Shown piece after piece: positions 57,660 to 64,000 of a stretch of 64,000 nucleotides of DNA (within the stretch, counting starts at the first letter, position 1; each line of letters opens with the position of its first letter). Under the pieces are notes generated by a model. The model had not been told where the DNA came from and ran no database searches. It was given only the letters and a program-made list of their open reading frames with translations. A program made the position numbers and the translations under genes. The DNA comes from Viscum album (lineage: Eukaryota > Streptophyta > Magnoliopsida > Santalales > Viscaceae). The stretch lies in assembly GCA_963277665.1 (NCBI GenBank), contig OY728137.1, positions 1,176,414,670 to 1,176,478,669 on the forward strand. The letters are read 5' to 3'.

Positions 57660-60600
57660 ATCCAATCACTAGAAAATTAATTTAAATAAGATTTAAAACA
57701 CCAATCTTGGTCCATTTATGTGATAAGGGTCCTTTTATAGAATCTATATTGACCCCTAAAGAGTAAAAACATTATAATCCATGTAATGGTCAAAAGGGTT
57801 AAAGTGAGTTAAAATAAGGTTTTAAGGGAAAAACAAAATCTAAAATTTTTCAAATATTCTTTTATTATATTATTTATGCACATAGTCCGATTATATTCTA
57901 ATAGTATCAATTTTTATATATTTAATAAAAAAATTAATTAATTTAATATTAATCTTTTAAGAAATTCCAAAATTCCCCCTCCACTCTCTTATAAAAAGGG
58001 ACATCCTATTATATTTTCATCACACATATAAAGAATTTTATGTCAAAATAACATTCCAAAATACATTAATACAATCCCACCCCATGATCAAGTGGCCATT
58101 GTTTGTAATAATACCAACCTTATAGGTCTTAAGGTATAATGAAAAAGAGGTTATCAGAAGAAGAGATATAGTTCTTACAAAAAAAATTAGATTTATTTGT
58201 TCTTTTAATTACATAAAATGTTATCAAATAATATTTAAATAATAAAAATTTTATCATAAATATAATATTATGTAATTAGTTTAATTCAATAACCTAAATA
58301 AATATCATCTTCTATGAAATGATAAATGGAAATATTTTTTGTGTTTTTGACAAACTATCGCCTCACAAACTGATGTAATGTACTTTCCATCACTACATCT
58401 ATCAAATGCATATAATGATGGAAATGAGGATTATAAATTATATTAATGAAATTTTAATTATTTTTAAAAGGTAATATATTAAATATTTTCTTACCATTGC
58501 ATTCACTGGAAAATGATAATTCCATTCTGGTGTTTGTGTGGATAACCCCCTGAATAAAGCAATGTGGTTTGTTTTTAATAACACCATTTAATGAATTATA
58601 TATTTCAGTTTAGTAAGATTTAAAATATGTTATTTATGATATAATTATAATTACGGAGAAATAAAATAATAAATTCTTTCATTCCATCATGATCATTGAA
58701 AAATGGAAAGGTAACTCATACACTCGTATGGTCAACTATCAACAGGATTGTAACATAGTTCATTTTTCCTAAACTTCATTAATGATTGGGTTTAAATTTA
58801 TAATTTATGTATAAAAAGTATAAATTCTACATTAGTATAATTCTATAGATGATTAAATAATGACCTTTTTTATCATAGTAAAACCGCTGAAGTTATTTTA
58901 GACATATAAATTGAATATTGTTAAATCATTTAGCTTGAAAAAAATTTGATTAAGAAATTAAATATAGAAACGTAAGAGAAAATTTAAAGAAAAATAAGTT
59001 AGAAAATTTTACTTAATCAAGTAAATAATTAATATAAGTTCATTATTATGGAATATAAATAACATACATGATGATTTGACCTCACGGTAAGGGTTTATCA
59101 TTTCAAATCATTTTCTTTGAAAAATATTTTATGTTATACACATATCATATATTCTAAGGGTTATATGCAATAAAATTGACATTTTATATGATTATCTTAA
59201 TTATTTTAATGATATTTATGGTTTAATTTGTTTTTATTTTTACATTTGACATATAATTCAAATATTAGCAATGCAATAAGGGTTTCTTTGAAAATCACAA
59301 TATAATTATGATTTTTTATGATCAAACTTATTTGAAAGAAAATATTGGATAATTGTATAATAAAAAAATTTCATTTTACAAATGACTTTTAATTTATATA
59401 AATTAATTATTCCCATTAATTTTATACTCTTTATGTACATGATATAATGAAATTAGGTTTTTAATGAAAACTGACTATATTTTTATCTTCAATCAAAAAT
59501 AATTTATCTTCATGGTACATGATGTCTTGAAAATGTATTCAATAAAATTTTCAATATTTTATTTTTTATGTAATTTTATCCCATGATTAAATTTCTAAAA
59601 GTACTTTTAAAGGAAATATCTTATCATTCTTCCAATGATGTAATTTATTTACTGTTTACCTAAGTGTGAATGGAATGTTTTATTTTTTACTTATTGGTAA
59701 TGAACAATATTTTCTACCATCATGACCACTCAATAATTTAAAAAATTAATCATAAGTATCCAATTTTAATTTGAGAGGAATGAATTTTCAGAGTATCATT
59801 TGAATTCTTATTCTTAAAAAACATATTTTCAAAGTGGAGTTGTTATTTTCCTCTAGATGTTTTTTAATATATTTATAGTATATATATTCATCAGTGAAAA
59901 AACGTTTGATGTTAATCATTTCTTTTAAATTATTTATATGAATGTATTTTGCTTATATAAATAGATCATTTTTTCTTTCATTGATGGTATAATTCACTCC
60001 TTATATTCATTTCTCATATTAATTCTTAATTAAATATTATGGATAATGAATAGAAGAAAGATTATAAAATCCATTTCATTGCATGGGAAATTATTATATT
60101 TTTTCCTAATGATTGATTTCCATTTTTGGAAAACATATCCATGAACATGTTTACATGGGATAGCCTATAATGAGATGCAATGTGTTGTAGAGTTTTTAGT
60201 CCCATGAGAGGTAATATTTGGTATTGATGAGTAAACCAAATCTATTATTGGACATTGAACACCATGTGATATTTTCTTACTAGTTATCATTGAATTACAT
60301 TTATTTAATGTTATATGTTTCTACCAAATTCATTATGTGTCCATGTTATTTATGTTATTATTCCGGGTGATTTCAGATGATCCATCTATTTTATGATATT
60401 ACATTATACCTTGGTCTTTTATATTTTATCAGTTTCATATTCCATGACAGATGATATGTCTTTTTATGAGTATGGATTTTATTATGTTATTATATAGAAC
60501 GTGTATCATGTCTTCATACACTTATGATCATTTTAGGATAACCAATTTCAATGAATTGATCATTCTTATGTCTACCCTTACAGATCATTTGTGTTTTCTC

Positions 60601-61740
60601 ATCTTTTTTTTCCTTTTACCTTGTGCATGAAGAAGGTTATTAAGTATGTTATTCCTTAAAAGGTTACATGATGTGAGGATCATATTGTTATATGATGTAG
60701 GTATTTATGAAATAGTTGTTTAGGTATCCAAGGCTTAATGTTTTAGTTTGTAGTAAATCTATAAATCCTTAAATCTAAAATGTCTATGGGTATCTAAGTG
60801 ATACATCAATTCATTTGAATGTTGTATGTTTTTGGTAGTTTAAATTGGGACAAATTTTTTTATCTGATATAAAAAATTAATATTTTTATTATTATAATTG
60901 AATATTGGAGAGATAGTTCTGAGTTATTATAGTAGGTGTAAGTGTATGGTTTTCAAAACATTGGATATTGGGATGTTTTCATGAGAGGTAATATTTAGAG
61001 TTACAGATTCTATAATCAATTTATATGTTTGAGGTTTATCATAAGTCCAATGTCTTAGAAACCCATTTTGGTGTCCTAAGTAATATAATTTTGTGGTTAT
61101 TGATGATATTTTTTGAGGAGTTTTATAGGGTTTATTTATATGAAACTTCTTTGTTTAATGTAAATAAATATTTTAGATGAATTCCATTACTATTTTGGGG
61201 ATATAAGATGAAATTTATGATATACTATTTTTTGTACAAAAATTCATTAAGTCTGGGGTTACTGAGTTTACTTTTGATATAGGGTTATTTATTTATTGAA
61301 ATGATTAGTATATATTGGATATTAGATGATAAGGGAATACAATTTTTTTAAATATTAATTTATGAGTGACTAATATTTATTAGAGACCAATGTTAAATTG
61401 AACTCAAAAAAATTTGTGATCCATTGCTTATAATTCTTGGGTTTTAAACATAGTATTGAGTATTTTACAAAAATTTGAGGATTTTTATTTATTGAATTAT
61501 TTATTATGAAATTTCTGTATTAATATTGAATTTTAGAGATTAATTAAACATTTCTTCATACGATGGTTTATTCATTTTGAGAATTATCTTATGCTAACGA
61601 TTGTTATTTTTGTTAATGTATAAAGACAATAGGAAGATCCTATAATCCTTTTACAGATTATGGGATGCATTTGATTTTTGTTTGTGTTATTTAATAATAA
61701 GAAATCCATCCTTAATACTCATTGTATAAAGAAAAAGAAG
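57660..61740. repeat. AT-rich macro-repeat, copy B
   Basis: Aligns with 1600-4121 and then with 31659-33520, in the same order and orientation, and contains the uninterrupted copia target site at 60210-60214. It starts part-way through the unit (the region matching 1-1600 is missing to its left). No genes seen. Confidence 0.65.
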
Positions 61741-64000
61741 AGGTTTTGGTAAATATTAATTAAATGATGAAATTATACTTGTCAATTTTTTATATTTTCT
61801 TGTGTTATGAGTATAAATGGTAATAAATACCTAAAATGTATGAGATTTTTTAAAAAAATTATCCCATTATCTTATTTTAAAATGAATCTATGGTCAAATT
61901 TACAACTCTTTATTTTATGGATTTATGCTCATTAACATTCTTATGGTCATTCACTATTTTTTGGTTAAATGATCTATTTCACTCGAGATATTTTTTTGGA
62001 CATTATATAGTTCATGTAGTGTAATATTTTTAATTACAAATAATGTAAAAATAATTATAATCCTAGAATTTTTATTCATGATGGCTTTCATATTTCTATT
62101 TCCCTCTCTTCAAGAGAATGCTTCATTAATTGTTTTTACAATGTGTCATTTCAGAAAAACTATTTTCTAATGTACGATCATTGATTATCTAGGTCATGTT
62201 AAAATTATTACGATATAAATTATTAATGGGGGAATTTTACATCCTAATATGTTAAAAGTATAACTTTTTGTTTTATAGGTATACAACATGTAACACTAAC
62301 CTTAAATGACCATGGAATATCAGTATATAAATATGAACCTTATAACATGGTTGTAAAATTTGTCTGAAATAATATGAATTACCATATTATTAAATATATA
62401 AAATATTACTAATAAATATAAATGTATTGAACAATTATTAATAAATAATAACTAAATTTTTCATGAAGTAATTTTTTCTTTCAAAAAAATATTTTTCTCA
62501 AAAAACATTTTTATAGATTTTTGAGTGAAAATTATATAATTAATTTATAAAAATATTATAAATTATATTTGATAAAGGGATATAGATTTTGGAATCATTC
62601 AGTTACATTTATCCCAGGGAGAAATATTTTGATTTTTCTGGGCTGCTTTATTTTTTAATGAGTAGTGATAAATAGTAATTTTTATTAAAGCATTATTCTA
62701 TATTGAACTATTAAAAAAGTGAAATTATATTTTTAATTATTTTTATGATTAAATTAGTTAATTTTTATTATAAATTATATAATTATATACTTTTAAATGA
62801 AATTTATTGTTGAATTTGTATTTAAAATATTATATTACTCATATGATATTTTCTTTGAAAAATAGTTTTTCTCTGCATTTTTTATATTAATAATTATTTA
62901 ATTTAAACCACTTCCAAAAAATGTTTCTTAAAATATGGATTTCACTTTTAAAATTTGTAGATATAAATTTAGTTAATAGGACCCATTTATTTTTATCCAT
63001 TATGAATATAAATCATAGTAAATCTTGTTTCCATAGTAAATGTCAAATGGATTAATTAAGGGTAAAAGTAATTTGGTAAAGAATCAAATGTTACCTAGAT
63101 ATTTACCTTAATTTTATTGGAAGAGTTTATTTCATAAACAATCATAAAATAATCGTAACATATGATCTTTTTTCTCATTTATTTTTACCTTTATAATATT
63201 TTATTTAAACAAAAGTGAAAAATTTCACTCAATTTATTTTATTATCATTAAATTTATGAAATAGGGATAAAAATAAGGTTTGTTGGTTCTAAAAATCCTA
63301 CATCTAGAAATTTTTTTAGGATAATAAATAAATTATACAATATGGAAAATATATGTTATATATTTCCTTTTATAGAATATATTTACCCCTAATGTGTAAA
63401 AATATCATTATCACAAAAATTATCTTCAAATGGTTAGAGTGGGTTAAAATAATGTGATAAGGGTAAAAATATAATTTAAAATTTTAAAAATAATATTATA
63501 TTAGATTATTTAAAACAATATTCATATTTTATTCTATTATTATCAATTTTGAGCCATTTAATAACTAAAAAAATTTAATATTAATTTAATATTTTATGAA
63601 ATTATGAAAATTACCACTCCCTTATCTTATAAATTTAAACCTAATCTCGTCTTTTATTCAAAATATCTCTTAGGATCTTCCAATACCATCCCACATCCAA
63701 TTCTAAAATCCATCCCCATGTTCTGCAGTCCTTATTTTGGACAGAATATAAACTGTTGTGCTCTTATGTTTTGAAGCAAAGGAGGTTTTCCTAAGAGAGG
63801 TGTAGTTCTCAGCCGAGCATTTTAGTTTTGTTTCCTCTTATAAATCCTCGAAATATTATTAAAAAATTATTGTCTAATTACACCTTTATCATCTAATTAC
63901 AAGGATGTTTTTCTATTAATGTAATAACCTATATCGATCCCCACTTCAATAAAATGGGAAACAAAAATATCATTCGGGCGTATTGAGGGCTATCACCTCC
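61741..64000. repeat. AT-rich macro-repeat, copy C (runs off the window)
   Basis: Aligns with 1-2300 over its whole length, for example 62210-62350 with 475-620 and 63600-63860 with 1860-2115. It follows copy B head to tail. The anchor at 63601 repeats that at 57961, giving a period of about 5640 bp. Confidence 0.72.

Noticed and set aside
1..64000. A host gene, defence system or other non-transposon gene set
   Set aside because: Reading the main open frames and the stretches between elements gave only retrotransposon domains or AT-rich DNA; I found no exon-like block with a recognisable protein.

Overview
The window is repeat-rich, AT-rich plant nuclear DNA. The evidence is LTR retrotransposons of plant-type Ty1/copia and Ty3/gypsy chromovirus lineages, all three with primer-binding sites matching plant initiator Met-tRNA, nested in one another and in a very AT-rich background. 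I see no host protein gene, rRNA, tRNA or CRISPR array. I cannot name the species; a flowering plant with a large, transposon-loaded genome fits. Every coding remnant is broken, so all are given as pseudogenes.

Layout. 1-4121: AT-rich, non-coding macro-repeat. 4127-31653: a large copia element on the minus strand with three LTRs (4127-5511, 11309-12690, 30295-31653) and two internal regions, flanked by a single 5-bp duplication GGTAC. Its second internal region is split by a chromovirus (16378-28180, minus strand, 3.56-kb LTRs, target duplication TTTAG/CTTAG). 31659-about 33700: the macro-repeat resumes exactly where the copia element interrupted it. About 33880-38960: a decayed plus-strand gypsy-like remnant (LTR-like block, then a gag-like fragment). 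38961-44735: AT-rich DNA, including a fragment (about 43230-43690) resembling the U3 of the first chromovirus. 44740-56023: a second, GC-richer chromovirus on the minus strand with 2.93-kb LTRs. 56028-57650: unassigned AT-rich DNA. 57660-64000: one nearly complete macro-repeat unit followed by the start of the next, with a period near 5.64 kb.

Order of events: macro-repeat first; copia insertion at the 4122 site (an uninterrupted paralogous site survives at 60210); unequal or intra-array recombination giving the three-LTR form (or a product inserted in that form); then chromovirus 1 into the copia gag-pro region. Chromovirus 2 entered separately. Copia LTRs differ by roughly a fifth of positions, chromovirus 1 LTRs by about 5% over their first 340 bp (both by eye), which agrees with the nesting.

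The most unusual signals are regulatory. The U3 of chromovirus 2 carries seven or eight 13-bp palindromes (consensus TACACGRCGTGTA), mostly paired at exactly 21 bp, starting 18 bp upstream of a TATA box and kept in both LTRs. Each copia LTR carries a degenerate array with an exact 19-bp period downstream of its TATA box.
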